Shown here one piece after another: positions 61,601-63,906 of a stretch of DNA of 64,000 nt; within the stretch, counting starts at the first letter, position 1, and each line of letters starts with the position of its first letter. The notes under the pieces are model-generated. The model saw only the letters and a list, made by a program, of their open reading frames with translations. It did not search any database and had not been told where the DNA came from. This DNA comes from Trileptium ribeirensis. Taxonomy: Eukaryota; Nematoda; Enoplea; Enoplida; Thoracostomopsidae. The DNA lies in contig JASANE010029376.1 in the NCBI GenBank assembly GCA_030248225.1, positions 172,695-236,694 of the forward strand. Direction: 5' to 3'. A program made the translations under genes and the position numbers.

Positions 61601-63008
61601 ACTCTATATTATCTGCATAAATATGTTTAGCTTAACTAAGACTGAAGATATTTAGACCTTCATAAGTGCGTCTCGAAACAAAACGGCAAACATAAGCTAA
61701 TTATCGCATCAGTGTCCGACCCGATCACGATGCGTGAATCATCGATTCACTGTAACATAAAATTTATTTCAGGAACCTTCTGTCTCCATGGCCAAGTTCA
61801 CCGAACAGTCCAACACCCCACGACCACACAAGTCCATCGTCAGTCAATGCGAGAAAATGATTACATGACGGTGCCGCCGCAATCAACGTCACAGTACGAA
61901 TGCCATAAAATTCTCTGAACGGAGTGGGACGCTGAAACAGTTTTATCGAAACTATAGCCACGACAATGTGTTCAATTAAGCTTAGAGCTATTATATGTTT
62001 TTCAATCTGATTCGGTCATTAAAAGTGCATGCTTCCCTTAATATCAACATTATACTACAGAATATAAGTGTAGCGTTATTACTACTCCGATTAGTGTAAC
62101 AAAATGATGTACCATAAAGCTCTTATAAAGATAAGTATAATATACACACTGCGGAGAATGATTTTTTGGGCGCAAAATTGTAGCAGGTGATTTTTGTAAT
62201 ACTGAAAAACATGCCACTTGTTGTAATATACTGTTTTATAACGAATTGAAAATATCTAATACTGTTACGGATTGAGCTCGATAGAATATTACAATACTAC
62301 AATGCACAAAATGATATACAAAGCCAAATAGAATTACAGAAAATATGAGCTTAGAAATATTGCCTAAAAGGTTCGTGTATAAAAATTTTGGAGAGGGGTA
62401 GGTTTCCAGATCCAGTAGGTAGGCGTAAAAGTTAGGCATCGCGGCCCCCGTATAAAATTCCCGAACACATAAACGGGTAATAAAGAGCATAACTATATAA
62501 CTAGCATAACTAATTCGTCAAAAATTCGCAAGCACACTCTTGTACTCTGCTAATTTTTCACGAACGGTAATTCGCTCAAAACATTTTATTTTATCTCTGA
62601 ACATAACCGAAGATTTTTACACAGGAAAGAAGTCAGGAGGAGAGAGCCATGACGCGCCGTGCCCGATCTCCTAGATTTTCTCTACCACCCCGTTTTAGCA
62701 ATTTTCGGGCAACTTAGTTTTCAGCTTACATTTCTCTGAGCGTTTTTCGGCGTTAAAATATTTCTAAATCTCGAGCCGCCGACATCAAACTTGCGAACAA
62801 CAGTGCGACACAACAACTTACAGCATCGACATCATGATATAACACGCTGAACAATTGGCCATATCGAGTCAATAAAAACAATCCATAAGTATGGGCTGCA
62901 ATTTGTTTAATCGGTCCCACTTCTGTTAGACGATCCAGTTCCTGCAAATCACACTGGCTACCATACGAAGCACTACCCGTGGATACGTTTAGGTACAACC
63001 CGTTGGCC
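1383..63008 (-). CDS. HERC2: HERC2-like giant E3 ubiquitin-protein ligase, N-terminal third, 15 exons, partial
   Basis: HERC2-type proteins are very large HECT E3 ligases with three RCC1-like propellers and a cytochrome-b5-like domain. Fifteen minus-strand exons (63008-62822, 61931-61777, 56778-56639, 55312-54994, 50546-50183, 45801-45562, 41200-40790, 40052-39935, 39653-39517, 17149-16848, 6678-6595, 6471-6266, 5353-5171, 4512-4324, 1601-1383) have AG acceptors, GT donors and matching phases at all 14 junctions, about 1,084 codons without a stop that I see. RCC1-type motifs (WSWGVGLFGELGHGD, ALTKDGKLYLWG, GPEQSF) come first, then LLFPTFEERI and RRFM, then FQVILVAKL and LLSSLDEFN, then a cytochrome-b5-like stretch. 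That is the order I know from HERC2 around residues 430-1250. The start and the HECT end lie outside the window. HERC1 is the main alternative; it lacks the b5-like segment. Confidence 0.8.
1829..2822. repeat. tandem repeat, about 345-bp period, three copies
   Basis: Copies begin at about 1829, 2178 and 2521, each opening with AAAACC...CCGGCAATGAGTTT and holding CCATGAGGGTGCCATACC. The third is incomplete. The minus-strand frames of 102-134 residues across it are repeats of one another and not a gene. Confidence 0.85.
2823..4040. other. intron sequence without recognisable gene
   Basis: Intron between exons n and o. Nothing coding or repetitive is recognised apart from the flanking tandem repeat and MITE. 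Confidence 0.45.
4041..4261. mobile_element. Tc1/mariner-type MITE with TTCGA-rich core, copy 1
   Basis: Imperfect terminal inverted repeats (left TAGTACTTGCCAGAAATGAG, right TTCTGGTGAGTACTG) are flanked by TA. The inside carries many GTTCGA and TTCGAA words. It shares ends with the copies at 16493, 59096 and 61187. Confidence 0.75.
4324..4512 (-). CDS. HERC2: HERC2-like exon n
   Basis: Acceptor CCAAAAG, donor GTAAGT, phase 1 in and out. It contains LQELLSSLDEFNSKFP, close to the LLEHLDRFNHLAP motif that precedes the b5 domain in HERC2. The acceptor has a poor pyrimidine tract. Confidence 0.72.
5171..5353 (-). CDS. HERC2: HERC2-like exon m
   Basis: Acceptor TGTGTTTCAG, donor GTAAGA, phase 1 in and out. 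It encodes about 61 residues starting DYLSVTAHYLLLRY, amphipathic helices in the position of the helices before the HERC2 cytochrome-b5 domain. Confidence 0.72.
6266..6471 (-). CDS. HERC2: HERC2-like exon l
   Basis: Acceptor TTTGTTTCAG, donor GTATAG, phase 2 in and phase 1 out. An Ala/Pro/Ser loop is followed by VLSNFQVILVAKLQ, close to the RFQRLLISKL segment of HERC2. Confidence 0.75.
6595..6678 (-). CDS. HERC2: HERC2-like exon k
   Basis: Short exon of 84 bases, phase 2 in and out. The acceptor is GAAATAG and the donor GTATAC. It encodes ALYNALNEAVVLSLMHRCC, a helix in the right place for HERC2. A stronger-looking donor (GTAAGT) lies 31 bases further on but breaks the phase, so I prefer this one. 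Confidence 0.62.
6886..7672 (+). repeat. 787-bp dispersed repeat, copy B (possible solo LTR)
   Basis: It begins TGTATCAGATCGACGTGACG and matches the reverse complement of 1-787, for example GATCCTGCCGGACGGGTTGC and GGTATGGTACGCTA near its end. No internal polymerase is seen. Confidence 0.72.
7673..10406. other. intron sequence without recognisable gene
   Basis: Part of the 10-kb intron between exons k and j. Only short unsupported frames occur and I recognise no repeat family or RNA gene. Confidence 0.45.
10407..11200. repeat. decayed tandem repeat, 160-bp period, about five copies
   Basis: The anchor word AAATTCCTGGA recurs at 10407, 10567 and 10727 exactly 160 bases apart, with degenerate versions near 10887 and 11046. 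GACGAAGAAACGGC-like and CCCTTCAGGGTCGTCGG-like words keep the same spacing in the first copies. Confidence 0.7.
11201..14550. other. intron sequence, AT-rich, no recognisable gene
   Basis: It contains clusters of TTTATATAAA and TTTATATGAA words at 12170-12560 and a weak repeated GCCTTTATGGCC-like word at 13840-14150. No open frame has family features. Confidence 0.4.
14551..14825. repeat. minisatellite, 45-47-bp unit, six copies
   Basis: The unit core TGTTGGCCATTA...CTGTGGCCAGGATTATT starts at 14551, 14596, 14643, 14688, 14734 and 14780. Copies diverge progressively towards the right end. Confidence 0.9.
15130..16110 (+). repeat. diverged copy of the 170-bp-unit dispersed repeat, interrupted by a MITE
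   Basis: CAATCACCTGCATCAGGCTT near 15184 and the stretch after the MITE (15671-16110) match, with much divergence, the 5' CACCTGTAACAGGCTGTG segment and internal units of copies at 18058, 50626, 52228 and 63306. Confidence 0.55.
15278..15665 (+). mobile_element. CTGGCCTG MITE, copy 1, with 5-bp target duplication
   Basis: It starts CTGGCCTGTCTACAG, ends CTGTGGACAGGCCAG and is flanked by GATAA on both sides (15273-15277, 15666-15670). The ends are rich in runs of C or G and the middle is AT-rich without an open frame. Full relatives occur at 37803 and 40344. Confidence 0.9.
16111..16492. other. intron sequence, no recognisable gene
   Basis: A spacer between the diverged dispersed repeat and the MITE, with only short unsupported frames. 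Confidence 0.4.
16493..16756. mobile_element. Tc1/mariner-type MITE with TTCGA-rich core, copy 2
   Basis: It lies between TA dinucleotides with ends CAGTACTCGCCGAAAATGAG and TTATGGCGAGCACTG. The core is repeated GTTCGA words. It lies about 90 bases downstream of exon j. Confidence 0.85.
16848..17149 (-). CDS. HERC2: HERC2-like exon j: His/Cys/Ser-rich loop and helix start
   Basis: Acceptor TTTTTAG, donor GTAAGT, phase 0 in and phase 2 out. It is rich in His, Cys, Asp and Ser, including CDHQERNCWCNH and DTCCCSGS, and ends SHPLLVLVKLV, which parallels CLPLVQLIQQLL in HERC2. The His/Cys-rich loop has no counterpart in vertebrate HERC2 that I recall. Confidence 0.7.
17150..18057. other. intron sequence without recognisable gene
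   Basis: It follows the acceptor of exon j on the upstream side. Only short frames are present and nothing is recognised. Confidence 0.45.
18058..18403 (+). repeat. 170-bp-unit dispersed repeat, left part, split by the Polinton
   Basis: It opens with ACTCGCAAGCGAGGGCGAAA and CCTGTAACAGGCTGTG, then one repeat unit with CAATACTTGGTGACCTGTGC. The same unit continues at 36057 on the far side of the Polinton, so the repeat was the insertion target. The last six bases are ATTGAC. Confidence 0.8.
18404..18470 (+). repeat. Polinton left terminal inverted repeat
   Basis: It starts AGTAGTATAATACCCC and includes CATTGGGAACC. It pairs with 35990-36056 in inverted orientation, with mismatches at about three positions, and similarity fades after about 66 bases. 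Confidence 0.9.
18582..19175 (-). CDS. penton-like minor capsid protein candidate of the Polinton, intact
   Basis: An open frame of 197 codons starts at an ATG at 19175. It is rich in Ser, Leu and Ile, has alternating beta-type hydrophobicity and no membrane segment. The C-terminal pattern (YVPCNILYSNKLRL, then a LVYLDGCPVEYGNGKIII stretch) resembles the closing strands of single-jelly-roll penton proteins of Polintons and adintoviruses. It lies beside the left inverted repeat and on the same strand as the polymerase. It is the only core-type gene here without a stop or frameshift. The penton assignment is from pattern only; another virion protein is possible. Confidence 0.5.
   Translation of the reverse strand: MSFTVQLQSEGSSPNIESYLSTFLDFGLHGYQVCLSKISIPLPVFNFPSGSCSLKCVTKTKTESVTLDQAEFTSPSQITSKLQSLIGSSDIKLKYSSNTGKVTITCLNGAKPENISPILVNSLGLGSNSISSTTTGVRMSNLHTADSSIFYEPKNLNYVPCNILYSNKLRLILVYLDGCPVEYGNGKIIIQLKFQKN
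19176..20194. other. AT-rich spacer in the Polinton
   Basis: It separates the penton-like gene from the polymerase. It holds a TATATAAGATATATGTA-type inverted motif near 19360-19390 and GAGCGAAGTCGCCGAGCGAAG-like words near 19550. No gene is recognised. Confidence 0.5.
20195..24538 (-). pseudogene. polB: protein-primed family B DNA polymerase of the Polinton, broken
   Basis: The replicative polymerase of Polintons. In order on the minus strand I see an N-terminal Cys/His region (FFCEKCLKPYQKTHRC at 24200), a second Cys/His region and an exonuclease-I-type YIYFDVES (23900), an exonuclease-III-type YCIDDV (21190), the ALHGG segment, GCQTCYD and motif C YSDTDSLIY (20570). Breaks are a frame change near 24165, an insertion at about 21550-23752, an in-frame stop near 21455, a frameshift near 20865, loss of the region holding motifs A and B just before motif C, and a TAA near 20490. 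The N-terminus is also short and abuts the capsid gene head to head. It cannot make an active enzyme. Confidence 0.88.
21550..23752. mobile_element. unclassified insertion inside the polymerase gene
   Basis: Polymerase homology stops near 23752 and resumes near 21550. The 2.2 kb between holds no polymerase sequence. It contains related words GGCGAGTTCGAGGAACGAGCCGTGG-like at 22117, 22228 and 22263 and no open frame of note. I cannot see clean terminal repeats; roughly 25 polymerase codons also seem to be missing. Confidence 0.5.
24543..25838 (+). pseudogene. major capsid protein of the Polinton, frameshifted
   Basis: A double-jelly-roll capsid-type protein, similar in my reading to the F54H12.2-like proteins of invertebrate Polintons. 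The first frame (24543-24929) begins MANSVDMTHVG and contains FRLEKDPNWCVDLSS. It shifts before a part with CELQIKLSR (25130), shifts again before PSLRHIIRKND (25320) and again before GLSTSFDGKDYAFAYF (25530). A frame ending VPTYAF and TAA at 25838 closes it. At least three frame changes make it non-functional. It is divergent from the polymerase, with starts close together near 24540, so the two probably shared a control region. Confidence 0.72.
25960..26678 (+). pseudogene. A32/FtsK-like genome-packaging ATPase of the Polinton, broken
   Basis: It pumps DNA into capsids in Polintons and related viruses. A Walker A box GELMSGKT sits near residue 27, a Walker B-like CLVLDDL follows near 26285, and downstream motifs include SHHRNITVVALFQAMYLKG and a PFGFIWVNLCP segment, the conserved order for this family. 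A TGA interrupts it at 26083-26085. A 29-base direct repeat (starting AAACAGATGTTACCTGAGAT, near 26151 and 26187) adds a stop and shifts the frame. It follows the capsid gene by about 120 bases on the same strand. Confidence 0.82.
26721..27034 (+). pseudogene. small conserved Polinton protein with Lys-rich tail, frameshifted
   Basis: It begins MSKAVLDNLSILDIIVNLSS, with LIKSVTEICHNIL, followed after a one-base frame change by a basic segment (SKNPMFLKRLVKI). The pattern of a helical N-terminus, K-Y-K cluster and hydrophobic end fits the short basic protein found next to the ATPase in many invertebrate Polintons and adintoviruses, possibly core or pX-like. Its stop overlaps the start of the next frame (TAATG). 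Confidence 0.55.
27034..27565 (+). pseudogene. conserved Polinton protein, degraded 5' part
   Basis: It starts MSKYLLTKEG at the TAATG overlap and meets stops within about 30 codons. An open stretch from 27215 then carries NSFPKQFKGKVKVLLHYL, NDQSCSSIVDLIRY and FLHTINVPNMVF. This helix, GSNI-like, NVP pattern recurs in a protein of unknown function encoded beside the packaging genes of invertebrate Polintons. The last 40 codons are basic and may be beyond the real end. Confidence 0.5.
27494..28839 (-). CDS. acidic then cysteine-rich protein, Polinton cargo, at least two exons
   Basis: From ATG 28839 the first 140 codons are rich in Asp, Asn, Thr and Cys (DDCIETNS, CIDNCINPSTC, CFDGDQSS repeats). 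A frame change or tiny intron near 28410 leads to a region with FDWGKAAESFRKTLLL and then CNICLRRKPFTPNCH and CRSCDGVHMYR. An intron (about 27931-27799; donor GTGTGT, acceptor TTTTTTTCAG) joins YCSR to CGCYDYATTNPHIFL, followed by CCAHG, NDCCKV and TACCKHETNC, and a stop at 27494. I know no family. The CC and CxxC spacing suggests disulfides or metal binding. It could be the 3' part of the kinase gene just upstream. Confidence 0.5.
28904..29766 (-). pseudogene. protein kinase domain fragment with exact internal duplication, Polinton cargo
   Basis: After an acceptor-like TTTCAG at 29767 it reads VPNVMPLLDFGF, then a unit of 66 codons (29748-29551) ending VVHRD, the same 66 codons again (29550-29353), and then the catalytic loop HRDISAANIIYD and YIIDFGEQ. 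One frameshift near 29260 precedes the activation-segment end GFIPCTMPEVR, QLGKVALFLQTGGY and the closing helix with DPQKRLRLKNIETHPYF. HRD aspartate, the NIIYD asparagine, DFG and MPE motifs are all present. The N-lobe with the glycine loop and lysine is not seen. The duplication and frameshift argue for a dead or mis-assembled copy. The kinase subfamily is unclear. Confidence 0.75.
29353..29748 (-). repeat. 198-bp in-frame tandem duplication in the kinase
   Basis: The two units, 29748-29551 and 29550-29353, differ at only a handful of bases. The period is 198 bases, so the reading frame is kept. It repeats the hinge to catalytic-loop portion of the kinase. Confidence 0.9.
29785..33382 (+). 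CDS. predicted single-pass membrane protein with Ser/Thr-rich stalk and tyrosine-motif tail, five exons, Polinton cargo
   Basis: Exons 29785-30044, 30118-30193, 30346-31004, 32356-32535 and 33241-33382 have AG/GT borders (acceptors TTTTAG, ATACAG, TTTTAG, GTACTAG, TCTTCAG; donors GTACTA, GTGATT, GTGAGC, GTCAGT) and matching phases, 439 codons to TGA. The first exon is cysteine-rich (CSYNCTCL, YCCIANLCC). The third has a Thr/Ser run (about 30766-30870) and ends in a hydrophobic stretch with MAFVLGAVVSLGI. The tail carries YETI, YEAP and YRET and ends STPKEFFV. Because exon one starts with an acceptor and has no in-frame ATG, upstream sequence is missing. No family recognised; exon joins are inference. 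Confidence 0.55.
31859..32055. repeat. 110-bp tandem duplication in intron 3 of the membrane-protein gene
   Basis: TTTAAAACAAAA...GCTTTCACGAAATCTTTGAAGTAA...TCCTACCAGCTT occurs from 31859 and again from 31969. Confidence 0.8.
32678..32863. mobile_element. short MITE with GAGTAAACTTAAGATG ends, diverged
   Basis: The left end (TGGATGAGTAAACTTAAGAT) and right end (TTTTACTCATGCA) are inverted relatives of the ends of the 51534-52032 element. It lies in intron 4 of the membrane-protein gene inside the Polinton. Confidence 0.55.
33383..35989. other. right flank of the Polinton, AT-rich, no clear gene
   Basis: A 107-codon open frame at 34004-34327 on the plus strand (MEPKASHRLVFVANEAVSYI start) has no features I can assign. 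A degenerate 130-bp duplication (GAAAATATCTGAACATCGTG-like) lies at 33640-33800, and a lone MITE-like end is at 35040-35060. I looked for an integrase (zinc HHCC, DDE) and found none. Confidence 0.45.
35990..36056 (-). repeat. Polinton right terminal inverted repeat
   Basis: It ends CCAAAAGGGGTATTATACTACT-like sequence, inverted relative to 18404-18470, and is followed directly by the target duplication ATTGAC. Confidence 0.9.
36057..36546 (+). repeat. 170-bp-unit dispersed repeat, middle part
   Basis: Three degenerate units, each with GACCTGTGCGCAATACATAA-like, ATTCTGGAAATCGGGTTCAT and CTCTAGATAACCA words. It continues 18058-18403 across the Polinton and is interrupted at 36547 by a hAT element. 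Confidence 0.8.
36547..37740. mobile_element. non-autonomous hAT element, 1,194 bp
   Basis: The ends are CAGGGAGTAACCGGAA and TTCCGGTTATTCCCTG, with the 8-bp duplication GTGACTAG at 36539-36546 and 37741-37748, the hAT hallmark. Both subterminal regions carry runs of GGTTCC. No transposase frame is present. Confidence 0.92.
37741..37802 (+). repeat. 170-bp-unit dispersed repeat, short piece between two insertions
   Basis: It resumes the unit interrupted by the hAT element (GATAACCAAAACATTGTATT) and is stopped by the MITE at 37803. Confidence 0.75.
37803..38177 (+). mobile_element. CTGGCCTG MITE, copy 2, with 5-bp target duplication
   Basis: It runs from GGCCTGTCCACAG to CTGTGGACAGGCCAG; the first two bases of the left end are lost. 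TTATT is duplicated at 37798-37802 and 38178-38182. It is similar to copy 1 throughout. Confidence 0.88.
38178..38790 (+). repeat. 170-bp-unit dispersed repeat, right part and 3' end
   Basis: It holds the unit continuation (GATGCCTTGCACGCAATACA), then a unique 3' region with CCATGAACCATATTCGGGCT and TCACAATTTTCCCCCTAGCGG, shared with 51240-51528 and 52033-52185. It ends in GAAACTCTGCTCGCTC. Confidence 0.8.
38791..39516. other. intron sequence after exon i, no recognisable gene
   Basis: AT-rich intron between the dispersed repeat and the exon i donor. No supported frame. Confidence 0.5.
39517..39653 (-). CDS. HERC2: HERC2-like exon i: helical segment
   Basis: Acceptor TTTATTTTAG, donor GTGCGA, phase 1 in and phase 0 out. 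It encodes DDLVMLLLRSLTPLDTFNTL then STAIINEA, similar in pattern to the HERC2 helices LLVGSL and ALHAAITAE. It is followed by the 22.4-kb intron that holds the Polinton. Confidence 0.72.
39935..40052 (-). CDS. HERC2: HERC2-like exon h
   Basis: Acceptor TTTTCATAG, donor GTATGT, phase 0 in and phase 1 out. It encodes about 39 residues beginning VAMSVRGAVLTLLNWW. There is no strong motif of its own; it is placed by phase and by position between exons g and i. Confidence 0.65.
40344..40686 (-). mobile_element. CTGGCCTG MITE, copy 3, with 5-bp target duplication
   Basis: It starts CTGGCCTGTCCACAG and ends CTGTGGACAGGGCAG, flanked by CGTGA at 40339-40343 and 40687-40691. It is inverted relative to copies 1 and 2. 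It sits in the 737-base intron between exons h and g. Confidence 0.9.
40790..41200 (-). CDS. HERC2: HERC2-like exon g: helical region
   Basis: Acceptor GCTTCAG, donor GTATGT, exactly 137 codons in phase 0. Key stretches are ISQQTIDQLSQVISKL, AALNVAEAALDLLFPTFEER and RRFM, which match by order and spacing the LLPTAEER and RRFM segments I know downstream of the first HERC2 propeller. Confidence 0.8.
41201..41511. other. intron sequence left of the satellite
   Basis: This 300-base stretch holds no gene and does not match the satellite monomer. Confidence 0.5.
41512..45557. repeat. satellite array, about 158-bp monomer, about 25 copies, with 634-bp higher-order period
   Basis: Every monomer carries AAGTTGTTTTATCGACATTT, GGCGAAAACATG, AAATGAAGAAATAGCAATTA and CATAACGACTGAAATTTAAC. 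Segments around 41640 and 42275 are nearly identical at 634 bases, four monomers, apart, so part of the array is a recent higher-order repeat. The array fills the intron between exons f and g. The many 60-85-residue minus-strand frames are products of the monomer and not genes. Confidence 0.95.
45562..45801 (-). CDS. HERC2: HERC2-like exon f: linker after RCC1 domain
   Basis: Acceptor ACTTTCTAG, donor GTAAGT, exactly 80 codons in phase 0. It starts SFATLLSLITQRMESLL, continues through a Ser/Asn-rich loop and ends ALVSMLFLVQYH. The downstream intron (45561-41201) is almost entirely satellite DNA, which starts about five bases past the donor dinucleotide. Confidence 0.75.
45802..48370. other. 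intron sequence with low-complexity tracts and a MITE fragment
   Basis: TTATTATTT-rich tract at 46390-46470, C-rich tract at 46130-46155. About 47340-47825 resembles 51620-52032 (TTTTTCGCTAACCGAAA and GGTTCCCTAATG words, ending TTTACTCACGCA), a truncated relative of that MITE. No gene recognised. Confidence 0.5.
48371..48844. repeat. degenerate tandem repeat, about 90-bp period
   Basis: TTTCACTCACTAAATTATCG-like words with AAAACAAGCA recur about four times between 48460 and 48700. Weak. Confidence 0.4.
48845..49980. repeat. tandem repeat, about 170-bp period, four copies, split by a hAT element
   Basis: Copies start at about 48845, 49013, 49608 and 49816 with GAAATACTGGATTTTTAAG-like sequence, followed by CATAGAATAGTAC and CACCCTAGTGCC. 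The gap between copies two and three is the insertion at 49160-49587. Confidence 0.75.
49160..49587. mobile_element. non-autonomous hAT-like element, 428 bp, aged
   Basis: The right end AAAAAAAATCCCTG is a good hAT end and the left is a decayed CAAGGTGTTTTTTGGG. Inner inverted words are GTATTTTACTGGGTATTT and AAATACCCAGCAAAATAC. Flanks CTCGTGAG and CTTGTGAA match at six of eight positions. Confidence 0.65.
50008..50249. repeat. 121-bp tandem duplication covering the 3' end of exon e
   Basis: ACACAGGAAAAAGAATTCTC starts both copies, at 50008 and 50129. The second copy includes the exon e donor and its last coding bases; the first is a decayed duplicate in the intron with its own donor-like site. 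Confidence 0.85.
50183..50546 (-). CDS. HERC2: HERC2-like exon e: end of RCC1 domain with acidic insert
   Basis: Acceptor TTTAATTTAG, donor GTAGTT, phase 2 in and phase 0 out. It encodes a hydrophobic hairpin (TMIVLELADGLLYRTMPV), a Ser/Pro/Glu-rich loop, then SVAAVAMGPEQ, which joins to SFATLL of the next exon. That resembles the closing GPAQSFAW motif of the first HERC2 propeller. The 3' end and donor are duplicated just downstream (50008-50128). Confidence 0.78.
50626..51528 (+). repeat. 170-bp-unit dispersed repeat, second full copy, left part
   Basis: It starts ATCTCGCAAGCGAGGGTAAA and CACCTGTAACAGGCTG, then holds several units and the 3' region with CCATATTCGGGCTCACACCG. It continues at 52033 after a MITE. 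Confidence 0.8.
51534..52032. mobile_element. MITE with TTA target duplication, 499 bp
   Basis: The ends are TGCGTGAGTAAACTTATGAT and the inverted AAGTTTACTCGCGCA, with similarity running about 45 bases inwards. TTA is present at 51531-51533 and 52033-52035. Three-base TWA duplications are typical of PIF/Harbinger-type elements. No open frame. Confidence 0.7.
52033..52185 (+). repeat. 170-bp-unit dispersed repeat, second full copy, 3' end
   Basis: It holds GAGTTATGAATGATAGCAAC and TTTCCCCCTAGCGCCCTCAG, the shared 3' end, finishing GGGGGAAACTCCGCTCGCTC. Confidence 0.78.
52220..54020 (+). repeat. further degenerate copies of the 170-bp-unit dispersed repeat
   Basis: A third start (ACTCGTAAGAGAGGGTGAAA, CACCTGTAACAGGCTGTG) near 52228, then units near 52300-52700, 52970-53250 and 53700-54010 separated by unrelated sequence. 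GATCGAGCAGCATG occurs at 52571 and 53238. The open frames over it reflect the repeat. Confidence 0.65.
54021..54993. other. intron sequence without recognisable gene
   Basis: Between the dispersed repeats and the exon d donor. Nothing supported. Confidence 0.45.
54994..55312 (-). CDS. HERC2: HERC2-like exon d: divergent RCC1 region
   Basis: Acceptor ATCACAG, donor GTAAGG, phase 1 in and phase 2 out. The 3' part reads HSVVHTNGCYVGVTLSGDVYTW, matching the end of an RCC1 blade. The first two thirds are rich in valine, cysteine and proline and do not fit the repeat well, so this propeller is divergent from vertebrate HERC2. Confidence 0.72.
55313..56638. other. intron sequence between exons c and d
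   Basis: AT-rich intron of 1.3 kb, no repeats or genes recognised. Confidence 0.5.
56639..56778 (-). CDS. HERC2: HERC2-like exon c: RCC1 repeat
   Basis: Acceptor CTATTTTAG, phase 2 in and phase 1 out. It encodes VVAALCGIDIRKLAVSHHS then ALTKDGKLYLWG, which completes the repeat begun in exon b. The upstream intron contains a truncated non-LTR retrotransposon whose RNase H remnant comes almost up to this acceptor. The donor GTTTGA is weak. Confidence 0.78.
57777..58139. mobile_element. MITE with CTGGGCTCTCC ends, 363 bp, inside the reverse transcriptase
   Basis: Inverted ends CTGGGCTCTCC and GGAGAGCCCAG, with repeated GAACCGGGGG-type words in both subterminal parts and an AT-rich core, a design like the CTGGCCTG family. 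It separates DELLQIINS from the DDLAL box of the retrotransposon. Target duplication not clear. Confidence 0.78.
59096..59338. mobile_element. Tc1/mariner-type MITE with TTCGA-rich core, copy 3
   Basis: CAGTACTCGCCAGAAATGAG and its near-perfect inverse TCATTTCTGGCGAGTACTG, flanked by TA. It sits inside the non-LTR element between the endonuclease and reverse transcriptase parts. The best-preserved copy. Confidence 0.92.
60001..61186. other. intron sequence, possible retrotransposon ORF1 remnant
   Basis: It is upstream of the endonuclease. The minus-strand frame 60762-60514 (contains NFQDWGRNFITNKHHGCFFG) is open for 82 codons and could be a remnant of the element's first protein, but no zinc knuckle is visible. 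Otherwise unassigned. Confidence 0.3.
61187..61349. mobile_element. short diverged relative of the TTCGA-rich MITE, copy 4
   Basis: The ends GAGTACCCGCCAAAAATGAC and ACATTTCTGGTGCGTACT match the family loosely. GCTCGCTCGCGACTCGCTCG-type words replace the GTTCGA words. Confidence 0.6.
61777..61931 (-). CDS. HERC2: HERC2-like exon b: canonical RCC1 repeat
   Basis: Acceptor CTGTTTCAG, phase 0 in and phase 2 out. It contains FLALTDDGLVWSWG followed by FGELGHGD, the clearest RCC1 signature in the window. The donor is the unusual GTTCCT, so the exact 3' edge is less certain, but joining to exon c gives a continuous LGHGD-to-ALTKDG repeat with correct spacing. Confidence 0.8.
61932..62821. other. 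intron between exons a and b
   Basis: AT-rich, 890 bases, no gene or repeat recognised. Confidence 0.5.
62822..63008 (-). CDS. HERC2: HERC2-like exon a: RCC1-like blade
   Basis: First exon visible in the window. The acceptor is TTTCAG before 63008 and the donor GTAAGT follows 62822; it enters with one base completing a codon and leaves in phase 0. It contains IKQIAAHTYGLFLLTRYGQLF, the usual RCC1 pattern of a small-residue turn, a conserved histidine region and a short hairpin. Confidence 0.75.
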
Positions 63009-63299
63009 CTGAAAGATGTACGTCAAGAATAATTTAGCAGTATATCTGATAACAGCTGATTAATTACTCTCATCATTTTCAATACGACCATACCCACTGT
63101 AGGACTTTCGAAGATTTTACATAGGCAAATGATAACACGCAGTAATCGCAGATAAGGCCAAAAGGCAGCAATAAACACAAATGACTACGGGAACGCGTTA
63201 GAGAAAAAGTAAGTTAATAATCCAGGTCTTTGAATGAACATTTCCGTACTGGTTTCTAGAATTCACATACACATATCACTCCAATGAGATAAGACAACC

Positions 63300-63705
63300 A
63301 ACTAGTATCCCGCATGTGAGGGTGAAACGGAGCAAACTGGATTCATGTATAAGTTGTAATTTTGTGTAATCACCTGTAACAGGTTGTGGTTGATGTACAT
63401 ACCGTAAACTTCTGGAACTCTGAACTCAGTGATAAAACTAAAACCTTGTCGACAAACTATCTAGACAATAGCATTCTCCGCAATACATAACCAAACTCCC
63501 GAAGACATACTATATTCTGGAAATCGAGTTCATCGACACTGAACACACAAAAAAATCTGGAAATGCATGAAAAATTCGTGCAGATCTCCAGGCAACCAAA
63601 CCATCGTATTCATGATGGAGAAAAACCGAAACATAGTTTTTAACGCCATCTATTCAATGATTAACCAAAATAGTAAAGACAGACTATAGTAGATGGAAAA
63701 TGGGG
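63300..63705 (+). repeat. 170-bp-unit dispersed repeat, partial copy
   Basis: CCCGCATGTGAGGGTGAAAC then CACCTGTAACAGGTTGTGG, then a unit with CGCAATACATAACCAAAC and ATTCTGGAAATCGAGTTCAT. Confidence 0.72.
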
Positions 63706-63732
63706 TTTTGCGCCCCCCTCCGTGAGGGGAGG

Positions 63733-63904
63733 CAATTAATCATAATTTTAGGGTAATTAATCATGGATAATTAATCATAATTTTAGGGTAATTAATCATT
63801 ATTTTAGGGTAATTAATCATGGGTAATTAATCATGGTAATTAATCATAATTTTAGGGTAATTAATCATAATTTTAAGGTAATTGATCATGGGTAATTAAT
63901 CATT
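63733..63904. repeat. tandem AATTAATCAT-type repeat
   Basis: GGTAATTAATCATAATTTTA is repeated about eight times with shortened units. Confidence 0.9.
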
Positions 63905-63906
63905 TG

